64,000 bases of DNA, taken from the NCBI GenBank assembly GCA_024509875.1, contig JAMPIV010009927.1, positions 46,001 through 110,000 of the forward strand, in the 5' to 3' direction. Of the stretch, positions 10,714 through 21,305 are shown one piece after another. The DNA is from Oreohelix idahoensis (taxonomy: Eukaryota > Mollusca > Gastropoda > Stylommatophora > Oreohelicidae). The notes beneath the pieces are model-generated. The model was not told where the DNA came from. It saw only the letters and a list, made by a program, of their open reading frames with translations, and did no database searches. Position 1 is the stretch's first letter; each line of letters begins with the position of its first letter. Both the position numbers and the translations under genes were made by a program.

Positions 10714-12549
10714 TCATAAAACCAAATACGTTTCCAATTTCTGTCTGTCTGTATGACTAGCTCCGAGTTCATTTCTTTTCTTCCCTCTGTCTAATAGACG
10801 TTCAGCGAATGGGATTTTGCGAGGCCACTGAACACTGACATAATCTGTTTCCGTGTGAACATGACCTTCCTTCCCCAATTTGCTTTGTCTGTCCATGGTC
10901 CGGAAAATTATCCGCACCTGTTGTGAGTTTCGGCCCCGCCTGAACTCACTGGCCACTGCATAGGTAATCCGCCTGTTATGTGCAGTGTAATCGTTGCTGG
11001 ACTCGGGCTGTTTAATTTCCGTTATGGGTTTACCTGTCGCGGACTTGAATAACCCTCGATAGCTGCAGTCTGTCGGGGTTTTCCGCGCGCGCGCGTGTAC
11101 CCTAGTTGGCAAATACAGCCGGTCGTTGGCCGAAGAAATGCTAGCATTTTTCTTCTGCCTCTCCACACCTACTCCGCTGTTTCGGCGGGAGCATTGATCA
11201 ATCTTCAGACCTGTGCCGTCTAAAGGCGGGTCTGGAGCTTTCCTTGCCTTGCCAGTCACAACTCTGGCTTGGTCAACGGAAATGATCAAGTTGCTCGGTA
11301 ATGGCCTGGCGGAGGCGACTACTTTGCTGTCCATCAGTGGGGTTGCGACCACTGGAATAATGCGATTTGAATGAGAGAACTCAGCTGCCTGAAGCAGAGA
11401 GTAATCGATCGCATTCTGGGGTTCTACTAAATCATAACAGATCTCCGTAGCTTCTATCCGTGTAGAGAGATAGGCAATATCTGCGAGTTGCAGAGTTTGT
11501 TGAGTCGCTTTACCATTACTAGCATGACGTGAGCCAAGGCTCTCAACAATGGCTCCTTGTACAGTAGTAAGGCAGCTTTTCTCACTGTCTTCTGCCCTGA
11601 GAAGTGTGAGAGACTCAAATGGAATACCAGGGATCCCTTCGCATGGAACCCTGTGTCCATCATAAACGTCAACTTTGCCCTCCCCTGAGGAAGTTACTGG
11701 CGTCAATTGAACTTTGTCCTGCAATGCGAGATCCACTTCCTGGTTGACAGGCCCCGCAGACTGCATGCAAAGGACTGGACGGTTTGAGATCCCGTTAGAT
11801 CGCGAAGTGCCCGAGAAAAAACTCTCGGTGTGTTTTTCCAAAGTTCCTTGGAACGGTTTGGAAAGTTTAACCCTTTTAGCAGGCGACTTATTCTTGCACC
11901 TTTTACGCTCAGGGTGATAAGAGGAGCGGCGCCTCCATTCTACGATCGCTGAGTTGGAGGGATACGCCTCTGCATATGGTTTTTCGCTGTCCGGCCGGGA
12001 ATCTAGCGAAATATAACGTGATAGGGTGTGGCTCCCTTTTCTCGACGTCACGTGTCGGTTAGGTGCTGCTCGGTCTGGAGCGTGAGAGGCTCGGGGTTCG
12101 CCGCTTGCCAGACGGGAACAATCCGTATTACAATGCTTGTTAGCACCTCTCTCACCTTTGAGCAGTTTCCATGCCTGGGAACGTTGCGTAATTTTTCCCG
12201 TGGCTTTAGGTCTGCTGTCCCGACGTAAATTCTTTCCTTGTTTGGGCTTCGGATCCAAGTCCAAAGGAAAGTCAATTTTCCTTTGCTTTTCCCTTTGCTT
12301 CTCATCTTCTATCACTTCTTCTACATACTGTCGGGTGAATGCTTCACTCTCCCCAGTTTGTTTACAGGACAATGCCAAGATTAAACGGCTGTCAAACCAA
12401 TTGTCTACCTCGTATTGATCCTGCAGGCTTACTGCAAATTCTAGAAAGGGCTGGATTTCGCTATCCTTGTACTCCATGTACTTAGCTACCTCGAGGGCAA
12501 TCCTATGCACTTTATCTAGATCGGCCATTATATCAGGGTGAGCAAACAC
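10714..12549 (-). CDS. 611-residue gag-like protein of the inner LTR element
   Basis: This is the only long frame between the inner LTRs, with no internal stop. A second Met (MADLDKVHR) at residue 8 may be the true start. Residues 8-100 look helical and acidic and end in a charged YVEEVIEDEKQREKQRK stretch, similar in style to the N-terminal coiled coil of gag in the outer element. The rest is basic, Ser/Arg/Lys-rich and low in recognisable motifs. I see no CCHC knuckle, DTG protease, RT or integrase signature. The position right after the leader fits Gag. It could also be an unrelated captured coding region; I cannot name a domain for residues 120-611. Confidence 0.6.
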   Translation of the reverse strand: MFAHPDIMADLDKVHRIALEVAKYMEYKDSEIQPFLEFAVSLQDQYEVDNWFDSRLILALSCKQTGESEAFTRQYVEEVIEDEKQREKQRKIDFPLDLDPKPKQGKNLRRDSRPKATGKITQRSQAWKLLKGERGANKHCNTDCSRLASGEPRASHAPDRAAPNRHVTSRKGSHTLSRYISLDSRPDSEKPYAEAYPSNSAIVEWRRRSSYHPERKRCKNKSPAKRVKLSKPFQGTLEKHTESFFSGTSRSNGISNRPVLCMQSAGPVNQEVDLALQDKVQLTPVTSSGEGKVDVYDGHRVPCEGIPGIPFESLTLLRAEDSEKSCLTTVQGAIVESLGSRHASNGKATQQTLQLADIAYLSTRIEATEICYDLVEPQNAIDYSLLQAAEFSHSNRIIPVVATPLMDSKVVASARPLPSNLIISVDQARVVTGKARKAPDPPLDGTGLKIDQCSRRNSGVGVERQKKNASISSANDRLYLPTRVHARARKTPTDCSYRGLFKSATGKPITEIKQPESSNDYTAHNRRITYAVASEFRRGRNSQQVRIIFRTMDRQSKLGKEGHVHTETDYVSVQWPRKIPFAERLLDRGKKRNELGASHTDRQKLETYLVL

Positions 12550-13206
12550 TATAGAAGAATAGAACCTAGAGATCTTAGTTACCTAGTGCACTAGGTGCTG
12601 ATTAACTTAATAATCAATAAAATCTAGGCTAGCCTGGGAACTTAAAAAAAACAAGAAAGTTTGTAGCTACTCTGATCGCGACAAGCAAAACCCCCAAAAA
12701 CTCCAAAAATGTAAGTGATGTAAACTTATTACTATCACTTCACCCCAGTTCTGTCAGTACTAAGCTATTGAGAGGATTGGTTACTATCCTCCGAATGAAC
12801 GCCCTCCCTTGGTACAAATGCAAGCTAGTAACTGACTATCTGTAGCTTCTTATCTCAGATTAAAGAGCTACTCCTGAAAATATATTAACCCTTAAAAAAA
12901 AAAATTTCTGACTTTTACAACAATAGTCGTCAGATTTGTCAACCAAAAACTCAGCAGTGATACCATCAACCTTTACCAGCTGTCTCATGTGTAGCATGAA
13001 CAATAAATGTAACTTAATATTTATAATTGCTGTGGAGAAAAAAACGCTGTTCCGACTTTCACCCAAAAGAAATAGCCCGATATGTCTAGGGGAAAGAAAT
13101 TCCTATAATCTGCCGAACACTAAACTCTAAGAATCAGAATAGAATCTTGCGAGAGATTTTTCTCGGATCGAGCACATACTAAATGTCGTACCAGATGGGT
13201 TCCAGA
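12550..13206 (-). other. 5' leader of the inner LTR element
   Basis: About 0.66 kb between the primer-binding site and the ORF, AT-rich, with short frames only. It probably holds the packaging region; nothing specific is visible. Confidence 0.5.
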
Positions 13207-13224
13207 ATCTCGGACGGGCTCCCA
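13207..13224 (-). promoter_or_regulatory. primer-binding site of the inner element
   Basis: Two bases after the 5' LTR end the minus strand reads TGGGAGCCCGTCCGAGA. It starts with TGG, as a complement of a tRNA CCA end should. I cannot assign the tRNA without a search. Confidence 0.6.
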
Positions 13225-13226
13225 TT

Positions 13227-15306
13227 TGTCGTGGTTGAGTTAGAGTGTAGAGTATTTGTCGAGTTGGACAACTGTAGTGAAATCGACAAGGGATAGGGGA
13301 CTGACAGAGTTATAGATTACACTTCAGATAAGGTGTAAATAGGAGATGGACTTGAGACAACCTGGAAGAAGATTTATTCAAATGATCTCTCTCTCTCCAA
13401 GCCTCAACTCACTTATGTCTGTCTAATCATCTCCTGCTCTCTCTTTTCTCCCATCATACATAGAGATTATAGTAAAGAGCTAAAATTACAAATATGGATG
13501 GAAAGGTCGTGAACAGCGCACCAATAAATTTGTAAAATTTATTAAAGAAGAAAAACATGAAAATAATGCATATCATCACAACAACATAAAATTACATCAA
13601 TAATCAAATATTCATCAAATAATCATATACACCAACAACCACACACACAGATCACCATTCATGAAACCTGTAGAACACAAAGAGATAAATAATCGAGTGA
13701 CAGTCCTTCGGTTTTCGGGGACCAGCTGAAGTAACTCCAGTAAGTGGTGTTTTCGTATATATCCTCCATCGGTGATGGAATTAACCTGAATAACATCACT
13801 GTATAGGCGCTATCGTTGGTGACCCCCCCCCTACTGGCGCGAGTTGGGCTGGGGGACGCTGTTTATCTCCTGCTGACGTGCGAGGTTTTAAGTATCCAGG
13901 AAATACACCAGAAGAAGTCACTTGAGGACAAAGAGACCCAGGCGCGCTTATCCGGCGCAAGGCTCCGCTTGGCTGTAAATCCTGTTTAAACTGGTTTGGC
14001 TGTGGTTTGCTGAGTGCCCCGTTTAGGCACGAAAAAGGCGGGTGAGATGGTCATATATCGGTCATGTCCTACGAATGCAAAACAACAGAATACCACTACA
14101 GGCGCTCACTTGGGTTCCTGAGGGTAAGAGGAAAAAAGGAAGACCAAAAGAAACACTCAGAAGAACAATAATAAGAGAAGGAAGAACGTTGGGCCTAAAT
14201 AATGTGCAAGAGCTAAGAGGAGTGGCGTCACAACGAACAACCTGGAGAGCACTGGTTTCTGCCTTATGCGCCGTGTTTGGTGCTTAAAGAATTTATTATT
14301 ATTATTTTTATGCTGGGCGGTTTTGATATTCTGGAAGCCGCAATGCTCTGGCTGGTAATCCAAGAGGCGAGTAGAGAACTACTACTGCATTTGGTGATTC
14401 CAGATTTAGCGTTGGCTCCGTTGCACTGCGTGAGCTTAACTTGGCGTTGACAAAAAGGGGTTTTGATTCAGGAACGGGGTTGACGATTCGTTGCTAGATG
14501 TATACAGAAACCCTCTAGATCGAAGAGTATATGACTTTCTTCGTCTGACTGAAGTCTGCTCTAGTGATTCGGTCTTCCTGAAACCCGAAAATGACTAGAA
14601 CATAGGCAAACACATTCTAGTATTGTGTTAAAGTTTGCCTTATCTCATGATGGTCATCTACGGGCCAGGAAAATTTACGAATGTCTTTGTCTATTAAAAC
14701 CAGTCTACTCTTATAGATCACAAGGGACACTCCCCCCGGACACCCGGCGTGCGTATTTCTACAGAAGTTCGGCGAAAGACGTAATCTAGAGTAAGACAAA
14801 AGAAATCGTGCGAAAGTTCCCCAGGTAGAGAAATGCATAACATTATGCTCTATCTTGTCTAAGGGGCGAAAACCCAAAGACTGACCGCGGGTTGTTATCT
14901 TCCCCTGAAATAGATCACACTCGTTACCCAGGCCTCAAAGGGTACCAGCCGCTCGTCATCAAACGTTTTAAAGCGACCAGAGAAATTCCCCTGTTGGGAC
15001 CACAGAGGGTACCCGCCGCTAACGAACCGTTTCTTTCACAGAAACCGTCTTTGGCTCGTTCTAACACTTAAAGCGGACCCGAGAAATGTTTCTCTGGTCG
15101 AACAGGTGCGTTTAGATAACATTACGTCTAGCGTTAGCTGACCGCAGCTGGCCAGCGTAAACAACCTCGGGTGGGGTTGAGAAGGTGAAAAAATGTAGGT
15201 AGAATATGAAAGAAACGAAAATACAAAATGTCTCGGAAAACAGAACATTTAAAGGAGTAATCAAATTATGGACAAGATGGTAAAATAAATTATCTTTCAC
15301 GTGACA
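13227..15306 (-). repeat. 5' LTR of the inner element (2080 bp, with LINE insert)
   Basis: Same sequence as 8773-10609 with about a dozen substitutions seen by eye. It is 243 bp longer because a LINE tail sits at 14046-14309 and replaces 15 bases of the LTR. Confidence 0.9.
14046..14309 (+). mobile_element. 5'-truncated LINE tail inside the inner LTR
   Basis: Encodes RRWSYIGHVLRM and the GRPKETLRRTI and ALCAVFGA C-terminal blocks, then a TTATTATT tail. It is almost identical to the 3' end of the LINE at 61482-62982. Compared with the undamaged LTR, 15 bases (AATTCTGCTATAGGC) are missing at the site and there is no target-site duplication. The 5' joint shares GATGG between LTR and LINE. Confidence 0.88.
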
Positions 15307-15951
15307 CCCAGCTTTGTGTACACGTCATAAGCATTGCCTTTCAGTGACGTTGAAAGTTTGAGCGCCCAGCGGGTACTCTCTAACCCATAAAGATTCGCGA
15401 GTCTCTCGAATTTTTCTAAGTAGCTGTCAATTTTTTCGTTAGGGCTAGGAAAATATTCTAAAGAAAACGACATAGCAGTTAATTGGGCAGATTGAGTACT
15501 GGAGAGGTCCATTGATTGAGACTGGGGCGAAGACGGCTCTCCGTTAGTCGAAGTAGAGGCGCCCCGACTCTCTAGAGCCTTAAGAGCCAGTTCATGTTGT
15601 CTTTCCTTGTCTCTCTCTCTCTCTCTCTCTGCGAGTTTCCATCTCTGCTTCAATTTTCATCTGTTCCAAAAGACGTTCTTCCGCTTCTTTCTTATCTGCC
15701 CTCTCCTGGGCTTTTCTCCTCTCTGTTCTTTCTTTCTCTTCCTTCCTCTCAGCTTCTGCTCTCTGTTGCTCCGCCTTCCTCTCAGCTTCTGCTCTCTGTT
15801 GCTCCGCCTTCCTCTCAGCTTCGGCTCTCTGTTGCTCCGCGTCATATATTTCCAATTCCTGGTTAATAAACGCGTTTGCAGCTTCTGCATCTAATCCTGC
15901 CTCTTTCGCTTCCAACCTCAAGATGGACCTCATCTTTATCCTCTCTGCCAT
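15307..15951 (-). pseudogene. N-terminal gag of the outer Gmr1-like element
   Basis: Reads from M at 15951 (MAERIKMRSILRLEAK) through a long Glu/Arg/Gln coiled coil with three near-perfect copies of AEQQRAEAERK, then after a frame change at 15611-15640 into ELALKALES... and SFSLEYFPSP, ending ...YDVYTKLG at the inner insertion. The continuation is at 8772 in the same frame (LGPNQHDYD). The frame change lies in a (GA)n tract on the minus strand, so slippage of the dinucleotide run is the likely cause. The break by the inner LTR element falls just before the SCAN-like part. Confidence 0.8.
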
Positions 15952-16735
15952 TGTTAAAGAATAAGATGAAGTATGCCTAGAGAACTAGTAAGAAGCAACG
16001 CGAAAGGGAGGAACTCTGAACCGCTACGAGAAAAAAACACAAGTACAAATTTACCTGTGTTACCTCCTACCTGTACTGTGCAAACTTATCGCTGCTATTA
16101 TCTGGCAATTTAGGCTCTAAACGCAAGCGACTATGCCACTAAATGGTAAGTTACACTGGAAAAGAATCTACATTTACTAACAGTAGAGAACAATTTATAT
16201 TAAAACAATTTAAAAGGAAAAAAAAAATTTTCCCCTAAATTTTAAATCTCTGACAACAAACTCCGTCCCTAAAGTCAATTATTGAGACGAGACGTTGTTA
16301 ACTTAATTTTTAAAAATCAGAACAATCCGTCTTTAGCTAAGCTCAACTCTTTTTAACTTCAAAAACCTTAGTGACTGTAAAACAATCACGCAATCCCAGC
16401 AACTCTTATAAGAAAGAAATATAATTATCTCCGCCAGAGGATAATAAAATAGCAAATATTTTTGTTTATCTGTACTTTCTACTGCTGTGGAGAGAAAACA
16501 ACCTGTAAATATACTGTGTGCACAACCCAAATACTTAAAGAACGTTTGTCTAGGGGTGTAATTATTTATTTATTTCCCTAATTCACAAAGACAGATCATT
16601 CACACTCTACCTAGTTAGACCCAGACTAAATCAGACTCAAAATATCTTTAACCCGGCTATACGATTGCCTCAAATGTAGCTCAAGATCCCAGAACCAGTC
16701 CACAAATATGTGTGCATCAAATGTATCTCAAAATT
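15952..16735 (-). other. 5' leader of the outer element
   Basis: Untranslated region between primer-binding site and gag. It includes a 65-codon frame at 16530-16333 without a motif. No gene seen. Confidence 0.5.
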
Positions 16736-16753
16736 ATCTCGGCGAGCCAGCCA
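16736..16753 (-). promoter_or_regulatory. primer-binding site of the outer element
   Basis: Five bases after the ACGACA end of the 5' LTR the minus strand reads TGGCTGGCTCGCCGAGAT. TGG start and position fit a tRNA primer; tRNA identity not assigned. Confidence 0.6.
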
Positions 16754-16758
16754 AATAT

Positions 16759-19127
16759 TGTCGTAAATTTATTTTGAGAGAAAAGAGTCTTAGAAATAGT
16801 GGTCCGGTTTAGAGTGGAAAATGATGATGGAAAGCTCAGTGATAGAAAATGTAGAGATTAAATAGTTGCTTCACAGCGTGCTGGAGGAGAGTAAAGACAG
16901 ACTTATTTACGACAATTCGTCTCTCTCAATCTTCTCTTCCACTCTCCTGGTCAAACAATTATTTGCCAGTTTTCCAGACACGCATCTGCGCGCACACCGA
17001 TTTGGTGTTTTCAAACACACAGACGACGAAGATACAAACTATATTAAACGAATAGGGAAAAAGTTGGGCTTTGGGTACATCCAACAAAGAACTAAATGAG
17101 TTTATGTGATTTTATTCACTTTAAACATCAATCACTAACAAATATCAGGTATTACATAAATTATCATAAGTACACAAATGCAAATAACAAGTTTGGGAGG
17201 GGTGAAGAAGATTGGTATCGACTAAGCCCTTCCCGCTTATTAGACAAAGATAAACCCAGTCCAAAGATAGATAATATCAGGAACATAGGTACGTTAACCT
17301 AACAGTAAAGTTAATTACTCTGAAAAGAGGTGTTACCAAATTAGGTATAGGTAGTAGAAAGAAATCCTGTTCTTCCCAATTGTTCTTCCCTTTACTAAGC
17401 AAATGAAAAAAAAGGGGGGGGTGAAACAGAGTTAACAAATTATCCCACTAAAGGAACAATGCCGGGTATACAGAAAAACGTATTACCCGGTAGGCAAGTT
17501 AACAAATGGTTTGTTGAAAAAAAATTAAATCTCCTGTCATTCATACACTCTGTGCGGATCCACACTCATATACACCACACACTTACCGAGTTGCAGCATC
17601 AGACAATCCCTTAGAATGATAAACTCAATAATTAACTCTTGACGTATGACAACTGTCTAGTCCTTCTATGTCCCGCCCCAGATAATGCGAGGATTCACTG
17701 ACAGCAAATATTCCCGCTTATCGCCGGACTTGAAGTTCTAAGAGTTCTTGTGTTTTATTATAAAGAAACGAGTCTATGGGATGGCACTGACGCAGTTCGA
17801 CATAGGGGTGAAAAATGAGGTGATGGTATAATCCTTCACTGCGTGATGATAGCCACTGACCGGAAAAGTTTTTAATCCAGTGAGGAAAAACTAGGCTCGG
17901 TCACATTCAGGTAAATCGGTAATCTCTCACAATAGAGCAGTATATAAACTATCGCTACTGGCACTGTTCATCTTCCAGTTTATCTTACAGATTTAATTTG
18001 ATGATAATAATCAAATGATCTTGGGTAGGCTTTCTTTCATGTAATTATGTTAGTTAGGCTGTACCGGACCACCACAAGATTTACTTTAAAAAATGTCTCA
18101 TCAAACTGTCTGGAAGTTTAAGAACCGAGTATGGAAACTCTGAAAGATTTCGTTATTGCTGGGATTGCAAAAGGTGATCAATCTAGAGAAAAAGATAGAA
18201 AACCCATAACAACATAATCATACTTTAAAACAAATAATCTTCTAAGCGCGCGATAAATTTCCCGTTAAGCCTATAATACACTCGAGTATTTAATAAACAC
18301 TGCGCGAATTCTAGTGGTTAAAAACACACATCTATAAAACTAGGACTTAACTGAATTTATTAATTATAAATTCCTTCGCGACTTTAAAAGTTAATTTAAG
18401 CATCTATTATCTTTTGAAATAATATAATAGATAGATCATTATATTTACAACTGGAACTATTGAGACGGTTTAATTTAATAGATTTAAATTAACACAAAAT
18501 CCAATGAAATATAATGAATGAACTCGACCACTGATCACTTTACACAATATATATATTACCGCTTTGCACAGAATAGAATTCACTGCAAATATGTATAAAA
18601 TCCATGGGATGATCTAGCAAGATTTCCAATATCGCTAGTGCTTCTATCAAGTTCTGGCCAGCGAATGATGAAGTGTATTTCTAAGTGATCTGTATATCTA
18701 CAACTGGAATGCAAGATGGGTGGGACATGAGAACTTTGACAGCTTTTTTGATCTCATGACTTTGGGGGATCTGACCGCCAAATCCAAAGAGAGAAGCCGC
18801 CCCTGGCCTCTCGTATCTTCGTTCGCTGCTTGCGTCAGCTTTCCTCGTTCGCTCTGGCTGCGATCGGTTCCGTGCTTAACACCGAGATGCGAAATCGTTT
18901 CAGGGACCACTACTGTCTTTGATAGCGCCGATAGTCTCCCCTGAAATCCCTCAGTCTGTCTCTTTGATCTCGTGCCGCATACTAAATGAGTCCCGGTCGG
19001 TTCGCTCTGGCGAAACGAAAAGTTACAACAAATGTTCAGGGGTTCTAATGTTATGAAAAGCTAAAAGTCCCTTTAATCATCCATCATATCAGAGAAAATT
19101 CACTTGTCAAACTAGACGTACGTCACA
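16759..19127 (-). repeat. 5' LTR of the outer element (2369 bp)
   Basis: Partner of 2472-4848. It drives transcription to the left. Ends are TGTCGTAAAT and ACGTCACA as seen on the plus strand. Confidence 0.92.
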
Positions 19128-19132
19128 GTTAC
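19128..19132. repeat. target-site duplication GTTAC (right)
   Basis: Perfect copy of 2467-2471. Confidence 0.9.
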
Positions 19133-19440
19133 ATCAACATAAGATTATGACACATTGCCAAATGACCGTTCAAGGATCCAGTCACAAGAGATGAAATCAT
19201 AATAATTCGACGATCGATGATCGAGTGTATGCGAGACGAGAAATATTCCTGAAATAGCGACGGATGTCACTTTTCAAATGTACATTTCCAGAGAGTAAAA
19301 CCAAACTGAGACACTTGTGAAAGAAGATGGATTGTGTATTTCTTGTCTTCCTATAACGTGTACCTACTTCTGTTGTTGCGTGTTCTGCCGAGGTTCCCAC
19401 TACTCCTCCAGCAAACGGTTTAGTGGAGGGAACAACAAAA

Positions 19441-19990
19441 GGTAATACCTCTTACTAGGTCAAAAAAGAAAGAAAAATTCTACGTGGTAGTCACAAGTCC
19501 TTCGTCAGGGACAGACGAATATAAACAGAAGGGAAAGAAAATTAGAACTAATTTTTTTTTTTTTTTTTGAAATAAGTAAACACATCTACGAAAACATAGG
19601 AAGTAACAATGTGATGTGAGAAAACTAATAGACAGTGCAGTCAAATATGAGGTAGGATATAAAGAAATGAGGTGGACTGCAGTCAGTCGGTAGTAAAAGG
19701 TGGGGGTGGGGGAAGAACATAACGGTTAATATGTCTTAGTAGGACAAAGGACGAGCAAAAAAAACCTTTGTTGCGGCCACCAGGTCATCGTCAGAGAGAA
19801 CAAGAAAACATGAAAAATAAGTAAATAGATCGACGAGAAAGTATGAAGTAACAGTGGAGTGCAAGAAAAATTGGCAGAAATCTTAAAACAGGCTGAAGCA
19901 GTGTATCGGAATAGAGAATAAATTACAAGAAATAGATTGAAGATGAGAAGATACTGTAGTCTGCTGATCTGGAGCGGATGATCACAATAG
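19441..19990. repeat. diverged tandem duplication (~280 bp unit, two copies)
   Basis: About 19441-19700 and 19730-19985 share order and many words: a GTCACAAGTCCTTCGTCAG-like block, AATAAGTAAA, CGACGAGAAA/CTACGAAAAC, GAAGTAACA and GTGAGAAAA/GTGCAAGAAAA. No coding sense is visible. The copies are clearly diverged, so the duplication is old. Confidence 0.55.
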
Positions 19991-20277
19991 AAAAGAGAAC
20001 GACACTGCTTTAGATGAATCAACATGGTTAGGACTGCTGGAATTGGGCATCAAATGTAAGGCTAGCAGGTATGGACGTATGAGAGGATGCATCAGTCATG
20101 TATACCACCAGCGCGCAATATGAAGAGTTAGAATTCATTTGACATATGCGGAGGGACACTGAGCATCTTTGGGTTTGCCCGGAGTGTGGTGATGTCGATT
20201 CTGATAATAACAATAACCGGCGACTAACATCGGGTTGTGCATGGGGTTGGCAACCTAGTAATGAATTCCTACTGAAA

Positions 20278-20394
20278 GCACCGCTGTAAGAACACCGCTG
20301 TAAGAGCACCACTGTAAGAGTACCGCTGTAAGAGCACCGCTGTAAGAGCACCGCTGTAAGAGCACCGCTGTAAGAGCACCGCTGTAAGAGCACA
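20278..20394. repeat. 14-bp minisatellite
   Basis: About eight copies of GTAAGAGCACCGCT in direct tandem with a few substitutions. The 42-nt common period makes spurious repeated open frames (CSYSGALTAVLLQR). Confidence 0.9.
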
Positions 20395-20399
20395 TTTGG

Positions 20400-20999
20400 T
20401 TCCGAGCTCCTCAAGGTGATCATCTACAGCGGTGATTTCATATTCCATAATGAGAGATAAAGCATGTGATGCTGACATTACGTTTGTATCCATTGTAGTG
20501 ACAAATGTCGTTGTGCTGGCATTTATGATAATAGCAACTGTGTTTTGGTTGCTGTTATGAAAATGAGAATGGTATTACCGAATAACGACACATAACGATA
20601 TACATTATCGTGTTTTCCTGAAGTCGTTCATAACCAATTAGTAAGCAAATTAATTTACCTGCATTGAACAAACGAACAAAATTTAGGATTTTGTATTTGT
20701 GTAAATTTATTCACTTACAAACTGCAACTCAACAAACTCGACAAATAACTACAGCACACTGAAAACTGCAGAAATAAAAACCATCAGCTATGGAAGACTG
20801 CTTGCTCTTCTGTAAACATTACTGTGCCATGAATGTTGCCATAGTTACAGGTCACGGCTGCTGTTTAATCACCGTCACCGCCGCCGGCGCCGCCACCAAC
20901 GGAAAAGACGCTACGGAAAAACAAATTCACATTTGTGATTATTTCTGCAGTAAGTGGTTTACAAACAAGTCATTTAGTTGCTGATGATATAAGTGGAAT
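20400..20999. other. no recognisable gene
   Basis: Includes a GC-rich CCGCCGCCGGCGCC stretch near 20880. Short frames only. Confidence 0.35.
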
Positions 21000-21305
21000 G
21001 GTACGATACGTCAAGGCCTAAAAACCAAACCCCTGCAGATTCATGTAGAATAATCCCAAATAAGATGGTTTGGCCATGTTTGCAGAATGGACGAAGATCG
21101 GCTGCCACGGCAGGTATAGGAAGCTAAGAGCCATGGATTCAGACCTCCAGGACGATCCAGAAACCGCTGGGAGGTCAACATTAGAAGGACCGAGGACTAG
21201 AATGGAACGTGGCTAGGAGGAAGACAGCCGATAGGATAGTATGGCGCTCTCTTTTCCAAACCTCTACACCTCACGGTAGAAGAGGAACGACTAAGTAAAA
21301 GTAAG
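21000..21305 (+). pseudogene. LINE 3' end (family with SQGSRPPGRPR motif)
   Basis: In mixed frames it reads TIRQGLK-like, RWFGHVCRM, DRLPRQ, RPPGRSR and the RRGTTK-type C terminus found in the copies at 25412 (+) and 51577 (-). It ends in a CTAAGTAAAAGTAAGTAG tail. 5'-truncated and full of frameshifts. Confidence 0.8.

Larger units (their letters stand above)
8773..15306 (-). mobile_element. nested non-autonomous LTR retrotransposon (TR-GAG/LARD-like)
   Basis: LTRs at 8773-10609 and 13227-15306, TGTCGTGGTT...CACGTGACA ends and a perfect CCCAG duplication show a complete LTR insertion in the outer gag gene. It has a very clear polypurine tract (10610-10630), a candidate primer-binding site (13207-13224) and one 611-codon ORF on the minus strand. 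No protease, RT, RNase H or integrase motif is visible in the 2.6 kb interior. In element orientation both the inner and outer LTRs end in ACGACA and both primer-binding sites share a CCGAGAT core, suggesting that a Gmr1-like relative mobilises it. This matches the class of terminal-repeat elements that carry only a gag-like gene; the trans-mobilisation is inference. Confidence 0.9.
2472..19127 (-). mobile_element. Gmr1-like Ty3/gypsy LTR retrotransposon, 16.7 kb with nested insert
   Basis: Complete LTR element on the minus strand: near-identical LTRs at 2472-4848 and 16759-19127, TG...CA ends, a GTTAC duplication on both sides, primer-binding site at 16736-16753, gag at 15951-15307 continuing at 8772, pol to 4888, and a polypurine tract at 4849-4864. 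Removing the inner element (8773-15306 plus its 5-bp duplication) gives about 10.1 kb. The pol order is protease, integrase, RT, RNase H. Ty3/gypsy elements normally place integrase last; integrase before RT with Ty3/gypsy-type sequences is the hallmark of the Gmr1 group. By eye the two LTRs differ by roughly 20 substitutions plus homopolymer indels, so the insertion is fairly young. Gag is broken by the inner insertion and by a frame change in a GA tract. Confidence 0.93.

Noticed and set aside
20028..20493. EF-hand-like frame (MDTNVMSASHALSLIMEY) as a fourth exon of the EF-hand gene
   Set aside because: The loop lacks the Gly and the acidic spacing, the frame runs into a minisatellite, and no good acceptor in phase 2 was found.
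21003..21305. Independent gene at the LINE tail
   Set aside because: All recognisable words match the LINE copies at 25412 and 51577.
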